NCBI GenBank assembly: GCA_049509915.1
Contig: JBEKZL010000124.1
Location: forward strand, 1 to 47,509
Reading direction: 5' to 3'
Source of the DNA: JBEKYD01 sp049509915
Lineage (GTDB): Bacteria > Acidobacteriota > Terriglobia > Bryobacterales > Bryobacteraceae
Length of the DNA: 47,509 nt
Positions within the stretch are counted from its first letter, which is position 1; each line of letters starts with the position of its first letter. Under the pieces are notes generated by a model. The model was not told the DNA's origin. It saw only the letters and a program-made list of their open reading frames with translations, and did not search any database. Both the position numbers and the translations under genes were made by a program. Shown here piece after piece: positions 24,533 to 33,751 of this stretch.

Positions 24533-24565
24533 GGGGCGGATACAATAAGGGTTGAACTCCGCCCC
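24533..24565 (+). promoter_or_regulatory. Hairpin with A/T-rich loop upstream of the macA-like gene
   Basis: GGGGCGGA (24533-24540) and TCCGCCCC (24558-24565) pair perfectly around a 17-base loop that contains TACAAT at 24541-24546, a good -10 hexamer. The overlap suggests an operator or promoter for the gene starting at 24601, but no -35 is evident. It could also be the terminator of the preceding gene. The rest of 24372-24600 shows nothing clear. Confidence 0.35.
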
Positions 24566-24600
24566 GTCCGGTTACGTAAGCGAATGATAGGGATTACGTC

Positions 24601-26031
24601 GTGAAAACCAAATGGAAGGTTGTCATCACCGTAGGTGTTGTATTGGTTGCCGCCGTCGGCGTGTACGCCAGCACGGTTTATAGCAAACGAGGCGTCGTTA
24701 CGGTACAGACCGGGCGCGTCGTTCGCCAGGATCTGACCAGTCTGGTGACTGCGTCGGGAGAGATTAAGCCTAAGAACTACATCAATATCGGCGCCAACGC
24801 CATGGGCGATCTGACGGAGATTCTGGTGAAGGAAGGGGACCACGTGCGCAAGGGTCAATTGTTGGCGCGCATCGAAGATGTGCAACCCGCCGCCGACGTG
24901 GCCGCTTACCAGGCGTCGCTCAGTTCCGCCGAAGCCGATGCCTCCGCGGCCGAGGCCGGGCTGAAAGCCGCCGACGACAATATCCAGACCATGCGCGCCG
25001 CCCTCGATCACGACAGAGCCGACCTGGAGCGGATGAAGGCGGACTACGACCGCAGCAAGCAGCTTTTCGACGAAAAACTGCTGGCCAAGCAAGACTACGA
25101 GCTGAAACGATATACCTACGAAGCGCAGGTAGCGGCTATTCGCCAATCGGAAGCCAAAATCACGCAGGCACAGGCACAACGCGAGCAGAATGCCGCGCAG
25201 CTCGCCGGAACTCAGAAACGAATTGCCGTGTCGCGAGCCAATCTGGCGCGTTTCAACGATGTTCTGCGGAAGTACGATTCCTATGCGCCGCTGGACGGAG
25301 AGGTGACCGATCTGCCGGTCCGGGCCGGGGAATCGGTAGTGCCGGGGCTACAAAATCAAACCGGCACCATCATCATGACTATCGCCGACATGTCGCTGAT
25401 CACGGCGGAAGTCAAGGTGGATGAGACCGACATTGTCAATATCCATCTGGGGCAGGTGGCCGACATTACCATCGACGCTATCCCCAACAAGACCTTCAAG
25501 GGCCACGTAACCGAAATCGGCGATACGGCAATCTTGCGCTCCACCGGCGTGGCGGCTTCGCAAAGCGCGATTTCGAGCCAGGAAGCCAAGGATTTCAAGG
25601 TGGTTGTGGCCATGGACAATCCGCCCGAGGAAGTCCGTCCCGGCCTCTCCTGCACGGCTAAGATCACCACCGCGGTCCGCCAGACCGCATTGACCATCCC
25701 CATCCAGGCGCTCACGGTTCGCCAGAAAGGCGACCTGGAGCCGGCAAAACCGGTTTCGAGCGGCGCCGCGCAGGCGGCCACCATCGACCCGGCCACGGCC
25801 AAAGCCAATAAAGAGGAGATTCAGGGCGTGTTCGTCGTCAACGCGGGCAAGGCCGAATTTCGCAAGGTGGACACCGGCATCACCGGGGCCACCGATATTG
25901 AGGTAGTGTCGGGCTTGAAGGACGGCGACCAGATCGTCACCGGCAGCTACCAGGTGATCCGCACCATCAAGAACCACTCCCAGGTGAAGGTGGACAACAC
26001 GCCGCCCCCGGTAGCGCCAGCCGCCAGTTAG
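24601..26031 (+). CDS. MacA/HlyD-type efflux periplasmic adaptor
   Basis: The 476-residue protein has an N-terminal membrane anchor (WKVVITVGVVLVAAVGVYAS). A split biotinyl-lipoyl domain follows (NIGANAMGDLTEILVKEGD, then HVRKGQLLARIEDVQP), a long alpha-hairpin/coiled coil at about 100-225 rich in Ala, Gln and Arg, and a beta-barrel domain (DGEVTDLPVRAGESVVPG). Such adaptors link an inner-membrane transporter to an outer-membrane channel; the next gene is the ATPase of a MacB-type transporter. The start is GTG at 24601, and a weak ribosome-binding site makes it moderately certain. It probably exports a peptide, lipid or toxic compound; the substrate is unknown. Confidence 0.9.
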   Translation: MKTKWKVVITVGVVLVAAVGVYASTVYSKRGVVTVQTGRVVRQDLTSLVTASGEIKPKNYINIGANAMGDLTEILVKEGDHVRKGQLLARIEDVQPAADVAAYQASLSSAEADASAAEAGLKAADDNIQTMRAALDHDRADLERMKADYDRSKQLFDEKLLAKQDYELKRYTYEAQVAAIRQSEAKITQAQAQREQNAAQLAGTQKRIAVSRANLARFNDVLRKYDSYAPLDGEVTDLPVRAGESVVPGLQNQTGTIIMTIADMSLITAEVKVDETDIVNIHLGQVADITIDAIPNKTFKGHVTEIGDTAILRSTGVAASQSAISSQEAKDFKVVVAMDNPPEEVRPGLSCTAKITTAVRQTALTIPIQALTVRQKGDLEPAKPVSSGAAQAATIDPATAKANKEEIQGVFVVNAGKAEFRKVDTGITGATDIEVVSGLKDGDQIVTGSYQVIRTIKNHSQVKVDNTPPPVAPAAS

Positions 26032-26054
26032 GCCGCTTAGGAACGGAAAAACTC

Positions 26055-26795
26055 ATGTCAACAGCGGTCGCAACGTCGGCTATCGAACGGGGCCAGCAGC
26101 TCAAACGCGAAGGCGTGGTCATCCGCACCTACGATCTGTGGAAGACGTACGTGATGGGCGATCAGGAAATCCACGCCGTCTCGGGGGTGGATATCGAGAT
26201 CCGCCGCGGCGAGTACGTGGCCATCATGGGCCCGTCCGGGTCCGGCAAGTCGACGTTGATGAACCTGATCGGCTGCCTCGATACGCCCTCCAAGGGGCAG
26301 TATTACATCAACGGCAACCTGGTGAGCGAGATGACCGACGACGAGCTGGCGCGCATCCGCAACAAAGAGATCGGATTCGTCTTTCAGACCTTCAACCTCC
26401 TGCCGCGCGCCACTTCGCTGCATAACGTGGAGCTGCCGTTGATCTACGCCGGCATACCCGCCGCGGCGCGGCTGGAGCGCGCCCGCCACGCGCTGCGCCA
26501 GGTGGACCTGGAAAAGCGCATGGATCATAAGCCCAACGAGTTGTCCGGCGGCCAGCGCCAACGCGTCGCCGTCGCTCGGGCGCTGGTCAACGACCCTTCC
26601 ATCCTGCTGGCCGACGAGCCCACTGGCAACCTCGATTCGGTCACCGGAAACGAGATCATGGCCCTGTTCGCCCGCCTGCACGAGCAAGGCAACACCATCG
26701 TGCTGGTGACCCACGAGCACGATATCGCCCTCCACGCCCACCGCGTCATCTCCATCCGCGACGGCAAAGTGGAAAAGGACGAAAAAGTGAGGTGA
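26055..26795 (+). CDS. ABC transporter ATP-binding protein, MacB/LolD type
   Basis: The 246-residue ATPase has Walker A GPSGSGKST (59-67), a Q-loop (FVFQTFNLLP, Gln111), the signature LSGGQRQR (163-170) and Walker B ILLADEPTGNLDS (183-195). The final His switch is in LVTHEHD. GNLDS and TFNLLPR are typical of the MacB/LolD/FtsE group. It lies 23 bases after the adaptor gene. No matching short FtsX-like permease gene directly follows; the next permease is the ADOP protein about 1 kb downstream. Confidence 0.95.
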   Translation: MSTAVATSAIERGQQLKREGVVIRTYDLWKTYVMGDQEIHAVSGVDIEIRRGEYVAIMGPSGSGKSTLMNLIGCLDTPSKGQYYINGNLVSEMTDDELARIRNKEIGFVFQTFNLLPRATSLHNVELPLIYAGIPAAARLERARHALRQVDLEKRMDHKPNELSGGQRQRVAVARALVNDPSILLADEPTGNLDSVTGNEIMALFARLHEQGNTIVLVTHEHDIALHAHRVISIRDGKVEKDEKVR

Positions 26796-26801
26796 GTGGG
26801 C

Positions 26802-27035
26802 ATGGCGGGAAAAGGAATTCAATTGGAGCTTCAACAGTTGCTTGATAAGGTCGCCGATGGAAGCGGCTATGGCGACCCTGACGCGAGGCTCAACGACGAT
26901 CGAAAGATTCAGGTTCTTCTGGCACAAGAACAGTTCAAGATTGGCAATAGATTAAATCGGCTGACCTTCCTGCTGGTTGTCGTGGGACTGCTTAACGTTG
27001 TGGTGCTTGCATTCCAGATTTGGGGACACCACTAA
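26802..27035 (+). CDS. Small single-pass membrane protein (hypothetical)
   Basis: About 77 residues: an amphipathic N-terminal half (IQLELQQLLDKVADGSGYGD, ARLNDDRKIQVLLAQEQFKI) and one C-terminal transmembrane helix (LTFLLVVVGLLNVVVLAFQI). The ATG at 26802 has GAGGTGAG upstream; a GTG at 26796 is possible. It begins only 6 bases after the ATPase gene, so it is probably in that operon and could be a small subunit. No family is recognised. Confidence 0.55.
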   Translation: MAGKGIQLELQQLLDKVADGSGYGDPDARLNDDRKIQVLLAQEQFKIGNRLNRLTFLLVVVGLLNVVVLAFQIWGHH

Positions 27036-27087
27036 GCGCATTGCGCAAAGGGCATGCTGACGTATCCTGAAAGAAGGAGGCCGCATC

Positions 27088-27312
27088 ATGGCCGCGCTTG
27101 ATCGGTCACAATGCCCCGCCGTCGAAAGCGTACCGGATCGGCGCAGTGGTGCGTGGGTGTTTCGCGATACCCGCATGCCGGTCGCCACGGTCTTTGAAAA
27201 TCCCGAGGTGGGTTCGAGCATCGAGCAGGCGGTCCTTGAATTTGCGGCCCGCAGCCTCGACGCGCCGCCGGTGCCCGTCGGCGCAGGTACGTGTGGTGCG
27301 CATCCTGTTTGA
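27088..27312 (+). pseudogene. DUF433-family antitoxin-like gene, internally deleted
   Basis: The frame encodes RSGAWVFRDTRMPVATVFEN, a typical DUF433 helix-turn-helix start, and then jumps to EQAVLEFAARSLDAPPVP, the usual end. The middle block of about 15-20 residues present in family members is absent, an apparent in-frame deletion near 27222. The tail is also extended by about 9 residues. These proteins act as antitoxins for DUF5615 PIN-like toxins, and the partner gene follows with an overlap. AGAAGGAGG stands before the ATG at 27088. It is probably non-functional. Confidence 0.7.
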
Positions 27313-27623
27313 TCAGGGCGTGCCAAGAGGCCTTGCCGCATCCCTGCGAGGTCACGAAGTCACCGAAGCGAGAGAGCTTAACTGGGAAAGAATCTCGAAT
27401 GGAGAACTGCTCAAGCTGGCTGAAAGCGTGGGCTTTGATCTCTTGCTGACGACCGACAAGAATGTGCGCCTACCAGCAGAATCTTCTCGACCGAAAAGTT
27501 GCTATCGTTGTTCTTGGAAACTCACCTTGGTGGCTTGTCCGGCAACATCTTGACGCGATTGCCGCCGCCGTGAACGCCGCCACGCCCGGCAGTTACCTGG
27601 AGGTACCGATTCCATTCAGGTAA
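27296..27623 (+). pseudogene. DUF5615 PIN-like toxin gene, frameshifted
   Basis: From GTG 27296 the product reads MRILFDQGVPRGLAASLRGH and GFDLLLTTDKNVR, the PIN-like N-terminal and central blocks. One extra C at 27468-27470 then breaks the frame. In the shifted frame the family sequence resumes as YQQNLLDRKVAIVVLGNSPW, ending SYLEVPIPFR at 27623. As written, translation stops at 27553 with an unrelated tail. Toxin and antitoxin are both damaged, so the pair looks like a dead module. Confidence 0.75.
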
Positions 27624-27783
27624 CGCCCGCAATTCTTCAATTCCGCCTCCTCCGCCCCGCGTTCCACGACCGGCAGTAGTTGGAAGGACAAACACCCAAC
27701 CGTAGATTTGGGCCTCGTCCGCCCTCCGCGTCTCGTAAGCGCTGCCCACCCTAACCTTACCCTCCCCTCCGCGTCTAACGTCC

Positions 27784-30183
27784 ATGCAAGACCTGAGGTA
27801 CGCCCTCCGGAATCTTTGGAAGGCGAAGGGCTTCGCCGCGGTCGCGGTGCTGACCCTGGCGCTCGGCGTGGGCGCCAACACAGCTATTTTCAGCATCATC
27901 GATACCATTCTGCTGCGGCCGCTGCCGTTTCATAATCCGGACCAACTCGTGCGGCTGTTTGAAACCGAGTCGGCGCCCGGCAGCTACCCATTTGCCGGGC
28001 CGGACCTGGGCGATTGGCGCGCGCAGAATCATACTTTTCAGGATATGGCCATGTATGGCTGGCTGCACGATATGAATGCCAGCCAGGACGGCCGGGCGGA
28101 CCACATACTGGGCGTTCCCACAGAAGTCAATTTCTTCAACGTGCTAGGAGTTCGGCCGCTGCTGGGCCGCACCTGGGCGCCGGGCGAAGGCCAGCCGGGG
28201 AAGGACCGCGTGGTGGTGCTCAGCTACGCCTTCTGGCAGGGCCGCTATGCCGGCGACCCGCGCGCGATCGGCCAGACCATCGAACTGGACGCCCGCAAGT
28301 TCACCATCGTGGGCGTGATGCCGCCCAGCTTTCGGTATCCCTCGCGGGCGCAACTGTGGATGCCGCAGGAAATGGTGCACAACGAGTTCCCGCGCGGTTC
28401 GCACTGGGCCAGCGCCATCGGAAGGTTGAAACCGGGCACCGGCATCAAGGCCGCGCAGGCGGACCTGACGGTGATTGCGTCGGCGCTCGAAAAAGCCTAC
28501 CCGGACAGCAATTACAAAGTGGGCGCCAAAGTGATGTCGCTCAGAGATGACCTTGTGGGTGATTCGCGCGGCTCGCTGCTGATGATGCTCTGGGCGGTGG
28601 CGCTGGTGTTGTTGATCGCCTGCGCCAACGTCGCTAACCTGCTACTGTCGCGGGCGGTTTCGCGGCAGAAGGAAATGGCCGTGCGCAGCGCGCTGGGAGC
28701 GGGGCGCAGCCGGCTGGTACGGCAGTTGTTTACCGAAAGCATCCTGCTGGCGGGGATCGGCGGCGCCATGGGGCTGCTCTTGGGATGGGGCATTGTGACC
28801 GCCTTCTCCCACGCCAGGAGTTTCGCCCTGCCGCAATTCAACATCATCCAGTTGCACGGCACGGTGCTGGCGTTTACCTTCGTGCTGGCGCTGGCCACCG
28901 GGGTGCTGTTCGGACTGGTGCCGGCAGCGCAGACGTCGCGCACGGATCTGCATGACGAGCTCAAGGGCGGCGCGGGCAGTTCGGTGAGCCAGTCCCGGAA
29001 GCGACGCTTCGCGAGCAACGTGCTGGTGGTGGGTGAGGTCGCGCTTTCGCTGCTGTTGCTTTCCGGCGCCGGCTTGCTGCTTAAGGATTTCGTCAAGCTG
29101 CGCGGCGCGGAGGTCGGGGTGCGGCCGGAAGGCGTCTGGACGGCCGCCGTGCAGCTTCCCAAAGCGCGTTATGACGGCGACGCGCGCCAGTTCCAGTTCG
29201 CCCAGGCGTTGCTCGACAAGGTGCGGCACATTCCCGGTGTCGATGCGGCGGCGCTCACCAGCGTTCTGCCGCTCGAGGGCGGTAGCAACGGGTACTACAA
29301 CCCGCGTGGACGCCCTTCGGGCCCGAATCAAGGCCCCTTGGTGGAGGTACACTCCGTCTCGCAAGATTATTTCCGTGCCATGGGTGTCCACCTGATCTCG
29401 GGCCGCTGGTTCGCCCCGGCGGACGTGGAGTTGGCCGCGAAGTTGAATGCCATGGTCTTTCCGGCGGTGATTAACGAGGCCATGGCTCGCTCCTTCTGGC
29501 CGAACCAGGATCCGGCGGGCCAGATGTTCGGGCAGGGCGATAACGGACCATGGCATCAGGTAATCGGGGTGGTAAGCGACGTGAAACAGTGGGGCCTGAC
29601 GCACGCACCGGTGCCGGAAGCGTACTCGGCTTTCGACGGCGGCGGGCGCTTCTTCCTGGTGCTGCATACTTCCATGCCACCTGCCAGCCTGACGCCGCCG
29701 GCGCGGCAGGCGCTGGCACAACTGGACGGAAGCCTCCCGCTCTTCGACGTACGCACCATGGCCGAAGTGATCGGCGATGGCGTCCAGGGATCGCAGTTCC
29801 TGAGCGTGCTGGTGGGGTCGTTCGCTGGATTTGCCGCGCTGTTGGCCGCGATTGGCATCTACGGCGTGCTGTCGTACCTGGTGAGCCAGCGGACGCGGGA
29901 AATCGGTATCCGCATGTCGCTCGGCGCCAGCCGCGGGCGCGTGTTGGGGCAGGTGATCTGGGAAGGCATGCGGCTGGCTACGGCGGGGTTTGCCATCGGG
30001 TTGGCGGGCGCGTTTGCCGCCGGGAAAGTGATGGCAAGCCTGCTGCATGAAGTCGAACCCCGCGATCCAAGCGTGCTGCTGGGAACCACCGCACTGCTGG
30101 CGCTGGTGACCCTGGCCGCCTACTACGTTTCGGCCCGCCGGGCGGCGCGCCTCGACCCCATGGCCGCCCTGCGGCAGGACTAA
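27784..30183 (+). CDS. ADOP-family MacB-like ABC permease (799 aa)
   Basis: An inner-membrane permease of the Acidobacterial duplicated orphan permease type. It starts QDLRYALRNLWKAKGFAAVA followed by the hallmark LTLALGVGANTAIFSIIDTI, then a MacB periplasmic core domain (RPLLGRTWAPGEG, IVGVMPPSFRYPS). Two FtsX-like blocks of transmembrane helices follow, about residues 270-380 and 670-795, ending ARRAARLDPMAALRQD. The two-FtsX, two-periplasmic-domain layout is twice the size of MacB and lacks an ATPase domain. It may use the nearby LolD-like ATPase. Substrate is unknown. Confidence 0.92.
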   Translation: MQDLRYALRNLWKAKGFAAVAVLTLALGVGANTAIFSIIDTILLRPLPFHNPDQLVRLFETESAPGSYPFAGPDLGDWRAQNHTFQDMAMYGWLHDMNASQDGRADHILGVPTEVNFFNVLGVRPLLGRTWAPGEGQPGKDRVVVLSYAFWQGRYAGDPRAIGQTIELDARKFTIVGVMPPSFRYPSRAQLWMPQEMVHNEFPRGSHWASAIGRLKPGTGIKAAQADLTVIASALEKAYPDSNYKVGAKVMSLRDDLVGDSRGSLLMMLWAVALVLLIACANVANLLLSRAVSRQKEMAVRSALGAGRSRLVRQLFTESILLAGIGGAMGLLLGWGIVTAFSHARSFALPQFNIIQLHGTVLAFTFVLALATGVLFGLVPAAQTSRTDLHDELKGGAGSSVSQSRKRRFASNVLVVGEVALSLLLLSGAGLLLKDFVKLRGAEVGVRPEGVWTAAVQLPKARYDGDARQFQFAQALLDKVRHIPGVDAAALTSVLPLEGGSNGYYNPRGRPSGPNQGPLVEVHSVSQDYFRAMGVHLISGRWFAPADVELAAKLNAMVFPAVINEAMARSFWPNQDPAGQMFGQGDNGPWHQVIGVVSDVKQWGLTHAPVPEAYSAFDGGGRFFLVLHTSMPPASLTPPARQALAQLDGSLPLFDVRTMAEVIGDGVQGSQFLSVLVGSFAGFAALLAAIGIYGVLSYLVSQRTREIGIRMSLGASRGRVLGQVIWEGMRLATAGFAIGLAGAFAAGKVMASLLHEVEPRDPSVLLGTTALLALVTLAAYYVSARRAARLDPMAALRQD

Positions 30184-30240
30184 AAATGGCGAAATCAAGG
30201 CTGAGTACCCGACTTCGGAATTACGGCCACGTATTAAGAA

Positions 30241-30306
30241 AACCGCTCCCTGGCGGTCGCGGCTCGGTTTCGCTTGCTTCTGAGCCGCGACCGCCAGGGA
30301 GCGGTT
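30241..30306. repeat. Perfect 25-base inverted repeat (hairpin)
   Basis: Arms 30241-30265 and 30282-30306 (starting AACCGCTCCCTGGCGGTCGC) are exact reverse complements around a 16-base loop. The hairpin lies 58 bases after the ADOP stop. It may act as a transcription terminator or be a palindromic mobile repeat. There is no T-run after it. Confidence 0.75.
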
Positions 30307-30350
30307 GTCCGGAAATACGTTAGTTAGCGAACTTATGAAGCTGTGTACTT

Positions 30351-30428
30351 AGCCACAGATGAACGCAGATGAACACCGATAAGGAAATCAAAGCATTTAT
30401 CTGTGTTCATCTGCGTTCATCTGTGGCT
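30351..30428. repeat. Perfect 26-base inverted repeat of the CCACAGATGAACGCAGATGA type
   Basis: Arms 30351-30376 and 30403-30428 are exact reverse complements (left arm starts AGCCACAGATGAACGCAGAT) with a 26-base A/T-rich loop. The arm contains the near-direct repeat ACAGATGAAC/GCAGATGAAC. Similar sequences recur as intergenic repeats in many environmental bacterial genomes; this is from memory and should be checked. It occupies most of the gap before the second ADOP gene. Confidence 0.75.
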
Positions 30429-30482
30429 CTATTTTCTTCAGTCCCCCGATCGCTGAACACTATCTAAGAAAGGCTTTCCATC

Positions 30483-32987
30483 GTGCTTCGCTCCATCGCT
30501 TCCGATCTCTATTACGGCCTTCGGCAACTGCGCCAGCGCCCCGGATTCACCGTTACGGCGGTGCTCTCTCTGGCTTTGGGTATCGGCGCTAATACCGCCA
30601 TCTTTCAACTGGTGGACGCCATCCGCCTGAAAACCATTCCCGTGCGCGACCCCCAGCAATTGGCCAACATCGTTTTCGCCAAGGGCTCGACGCGGTCGGG
30701 CAATTGGTCCTCGCGCAGCGCCGAGTTCACCTCCGCCCAGTTGGAAGAGATCGGCCGCGAGCAGCAGGCTTTCAGCGGCCTGGCGGCATGGAGCGCGACC
30801 CGCTTCAATCTGGCGCCCGGAGGCGAAGCGCGCTATGCCGAGGGCCTCTGGGTGAACGGCGATTTCTTCCACGTTCTGGGCGTCAATGCGCTGCTGGGCC
30901 GCACCTTCACGCGCGCGGACGATACGGCTTCGTGCGTCAACCCGGGCGCGGTGCTGAGCTACGCTTTCTGGCAGCGGGAGTTCGGCGCCGATAGCGGCGT
31001 GGTCGGCCGGCCGGTTCGCCTCGATGGACATTCGCTGCCGGTGATCGGCGTCACGCCGGCCACGTTTTTCGGGGTGGATGTGGGGCACCGCTACGACGTG
31101 GCCATCCCCATGTGCGCCGACCGCGCCTTCTCCGACGATGGCAAGGGCCGCATACCGTCCCGGGCGGACTGGTGGATGTCCATCCTGGGGCGCCTCAATC
31201 CGGGCTGGACGCTGGAGCGGGCAAACGCTCAGTTCCGCGCCCTTTCCCCTGGCATCATGCGGGCCACCTTGCCGCCCTCTTACCGGCCGGATACTTCAAA
31301 AGGCTACCTGAAGAACAAATTGGAAGTCGCTGCCGGCGGCACCGGGGTTTCCGGTTTGCGGCGCCAATATGAACAACCGCTGTGGCTGCTGATGGCCACC
31401 ACCGGCCTGGTGCTGCTGATCGCCTGCGCCAACCTGGCCAACCTGCTGCTGGCCCGCGCCAGCGTACGTGAGCGGGAGATCGCCGTGCGTCTGGCGATGG
31501 GTGCGTCCCGGGGACGCCTGGTTCGACAACTGCTTTCGGAAGGCCTGCTGCTGGCTATGTTCGGCGCCGGTCTCGGGGTCGCGATCGCCCAGGCGTTGAG
31601 CCGCGGCTTGTTGTCCTTTCTCAGCACTCCCGGCAACCCCGTTTTCGTTGGTTTGGCTCTCGACTGGCGAATCCTCGGCTTCACCGCGGTCCTGGCCATC
31701 CTGACCTGCATTCTTTTCGGCCTGGCGCCTGCTCTGGGCGCCACCCGTCAATCGCCCGCCGCCGCAATGCGCGCGGGCGGGCGCGGCACCACGGCCGGGC
31801 GCCAGCGATTCGGTTTGCGCCGCGCCCTGGTCAGCACCCAGGTGGCGCTTTCGCTGGTGCTGCTGGTGGGAGCCCTGTTGTTCGTTCGCAGCTTGCAGGG
31901 GCTCATGAATGTCGATGCCGGCTTCGCGGCCGAGGGCGTTATGTCGGTCGATATCGATTTCAGCCGCGCCCAGTATCCCATGGCGCGCAGGCAGGGCATA
32001 TTCCAGGAGTTGCGCGACCGGTTCGCTTCGCGCCCCGGCGTGGTTTCGGTGGCGCAGGTCTACTTTACCCCGGTGAGCGGTTCCGGCTGGAACGACGACG
32101 TCGGCCCGGACGGGACCGTGGCCGGCGGCAGCCGTAAGGATACTCTGTTCAACCGCGTCTCGCCCGGCTATTTTCGGACTATGGGCGTCCGCCTTCTGGC
32201 CGGCCGCGATTTTGACGATCACGATAGCCTGAATTCTCCCAAGGTGGCCATCGTGAACGAGATGTTCGCGAAGAAATTCCTCGGCGGCGCCAATCCCGTG
32301 GGCCATACCTTCAATCTGGAAGCGGCCGCCGGCAAGCCGGAAACTTTGTACCAGATCGTGGGCATGATGAGGAACGCCAAGTACTACGAGTTGCGGGAGG
32401 ATTTTCGCCCGGTGGCCTTTCTCCCCATGGCGCAGGATGCCGAACCCGGTCCCGGCGGCACGTTCGTGTTGCGTGTGGCCGGCTCGCCCGCTGCGGTGGC
32501 GGGCGAAGTGAAGGCTGCCGCAGCCGAGGTCAATCCGACCATGGGCCTGGAGTTTCACACGCTTTCCCGGCAATTGCAGGATTCGCTGCTGCGGGAACAG
32601 CTGATGGCGACGCTGTCCGGCGCCTTCGCGCTGCTGGCGGGGTTGCTGGCGACTCTGGGGCTCTACGGCGTTATCTCTTATATGGTTGCGCGCAGGCAAA
32701 ACGAAATCGGGGTGCGCATGGCCCTCGGGGCCGACCGCGCTCGCGTGGTAGGCCTGGTGCTGCGCGAAGCCCTCTGGCTGCTGGCGGTGGGGCTGGTTTT
32801 CGGCATCGCCATCGCGCTCGCGGCCGGCCGCTTCGCCGCCACTCTGCTGTTTGGCCTGAAGCCGTACGATCCGGCCTCGATGATCGCCGGCGTGCTGCTG
32901 CTGGCGCTGGTGGCGCTGGGCGCCAGCTACTTCCCAGCGCTTCGGGCCGCCCGATTGGAACCCATGACGGCTCTCCGCGACGAGTAG
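30483..32987 (+). CDS. ADOP-family MacB-like ABC permease (834 aa)
   Basis: The second ADOP permease: YGLRQLRQRPGFTVTAVLSL with ALGIGANTAIFQLVDAIRLK at the N-terminus, two MacB core/FtsX units, and TALRDE at the end. The core domain has LLGRTFTRADDTASCVNPGA and the central FtsX block has LIACANLANLLLARASVRER. Start is GTG 30483 with AAAGG about 12 bases upstream. It is divergent enough from its neighbours to be an old paralogue rather than a recent tandem copy. Such permeases have no ATPase of their own. Confidence 0.92.
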   Translation: MLRSIASDLYYGLRQLRQRPGFTVTAVLSLALGIGANTAIFQLVDAIRLKTIPVRDPQQLANIVFAKGSTRSGNWSSRSAEFTSAQLEEIGREQQAFSGLAAWSATRFNLAPGGEARYAEGLWVNGDFFHVLGVNALLGRTFTRADDTASCVNPGAVLSYAFWQREFGADSGVVGRPVRLDGHSLPVIGVTPATFFGVDVGHRYDVAIPMCADRAFSDDGKGRIPSRADWWMSILGRLNPGWTLERANAQFRALSPGIMRATLPPSYRPDTSKGYLKNKLEVAAGGTGVSGLRRQYEQPLWLLMATTGLVLLIACANLANLLLARASVREREIAVRLAMGASRGRLVRQLLSEGLLLAMFGAGLGVAIAQALSRGLLSFLSTPGNPVFVGLALDWRILGFTAVLAILTCILFGLAPALGATRQSPAAAMRAGGRGTTAGRQRFGLRRALVSTQVALSLVLLVGALLFVRSLQGLMNVDAGFAAEGVMSVDIDFSRAQYPMARRQGIFQELRDRFASRPGVVSVAQVYFTPVSGSGWNDDVGPDGTVAGGSRKDTLFNRVSPGYFRTMGVRLLAGRDFDDHDSLNSPKVAIVNEMFAKKFLGGANPVGHTFNLEAAAGKPETLYQIVGMMRNAKYYELREDFRPVAFLPMAQDAEPGPGGTFVLRVAGSPAAVAGEVKAAAAEVNPTMGLEFHTLSRQLQDSLLREQLMATLSGAFALLAGLLATLGLYGVISYMVARRQNEIGVRMALGADRARVVGLVLREALWLLAVGLVFGIAIALAAGRFAATLLFGLKPYDPASMIAGVLLLALVALGASYFPALRAARLEPMTALRDE

Positions 32988-33126
32988 GACTTTTGAAAAA
33001 TCAAATCGAGCCGCCGGGGGACGCGGATAAGCCCCCTGATTTCATCATGTGTGCGCATCGGTGCGGATCGGCGGCCCTACTGTTTCAAGGTTTCTCAGCC
33101 GATCAACCCCTCGCAACGCAATTACA

Positions 33127-33612
33127 ATGGGACTGATGGTAGACGGCTTGCACTTCGAATGTCAAACAGGTTGCACGGCTTGCTGCGAGCAACCCGGGTT
33201 TGTATACCTAACCGAAGAAGATCTGCGCCGGGCGGCGGGATTTCTGGGTATGAAGTCCAAGGAGTTCGAGCGGCGATATGTCTACCGTACCACTCACAAG
33301 CTGCGCCTGCGGGTGCCGGCGGAGGCGCGTTGCCCTTTCCTCGAAGCCACCGGCTGCGCCATTCACCCGGCTAAGCCCACGCAGTGCCGCATCTTTCCGT
33401 TTTGGCCGGAATACGTAGGCAGTGCGCGCGACTGGAAAAAAGCCGCCAAATTCTGCCCAGGCATCGACAAGGGGCCGCTGATCCAGATCTCGGCGGCCCA
33501 AGCGCAGGCCGCCGAGATGCGCGCGGCGTATCCGAATGCTTATGACGGCGTGGTCAATATTGACCCAGCAAGCCGGCGACCGCCCGAGGCCGCGGATCCC
33601 CCGACTGGTTGA
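33127..33612 (+). CDS. YkgJ-family Cys-cluster protein
   Basis: The 161-residue protein has the Cys pattern of the CxxCxxxC zinc- or iron-binding family: FECQTGCTACCEQPG near residues 11-25, RCPFLEATGCAIHPAKPTQC in the middle, and KFCPGI near 117. It matches the YkgJ/Fli-B-like group, proposed to be metal-chelating or oxidoreductase-like, with unknown substrate. ATG 33127 gives the expected N-terminus; ATG 33136 is an alternative. The last residues (PASRRPPEAADPPTG) look like non-conserved extension and overlap a possible minus-strand gene. Confidence 0.88.
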   Translation: MGLMVDGLHFECQTGCTACCEQPGFVYLTEEDLRRAAGFLGMKSKEFERRYVYRTTHKLRLRVPAEARCPFLEATGCAIHPAKPTQCRIFPFWPEYVGSARDWKKAAKFCPGIDKGPLIQISAAQAQAAEMRAAYPNAYDGVVNIDPASRRPPEAADPPTG

Positions 33613-33751
33613 CCCGGCGAATGGCAAGCACCAGGCTGTGCCGCATCCTGTCCATGCGCAGCCGCCGGGAGCGGCTTTGACGCAGATAGACCAGCAGAAG
33701 CAGATCCGCCGACGCCAAAGTTACGAGCAGCATTAAGTCCACCCAGTCCAT
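33554..33751 (-). CDS. Possible small membrane protein
   Basis: A 65-residue frame with one clear transmembrane helix (VDLMLLVTLASADLLLLVYL) followed by a basic cytoplasmic-type tail (RQSRSRRLRMDRMRHSLVLA). It overlaps the 3' end of the YkgJ gene by 59 bases on the opposite strand. The ribosome-binding site is weak (TGGAG very close to the ATG). The helix pattern argues for a real gene but I recognise no family. Confidence 0.35.
   Translation of the reverse strand: MDWVDLMLLVTLASADLLLLVYLRQSRSRRLRMDRMRHSLVLAIRRVNQSGDPRPRAVAGLLGQY

Noticed and set aside
28642..30198. 518-residue minus-strand frame opposite the first ADOP gene
   Set aside because: His/Gln/Arg-rich shadow of a certain permease gene.
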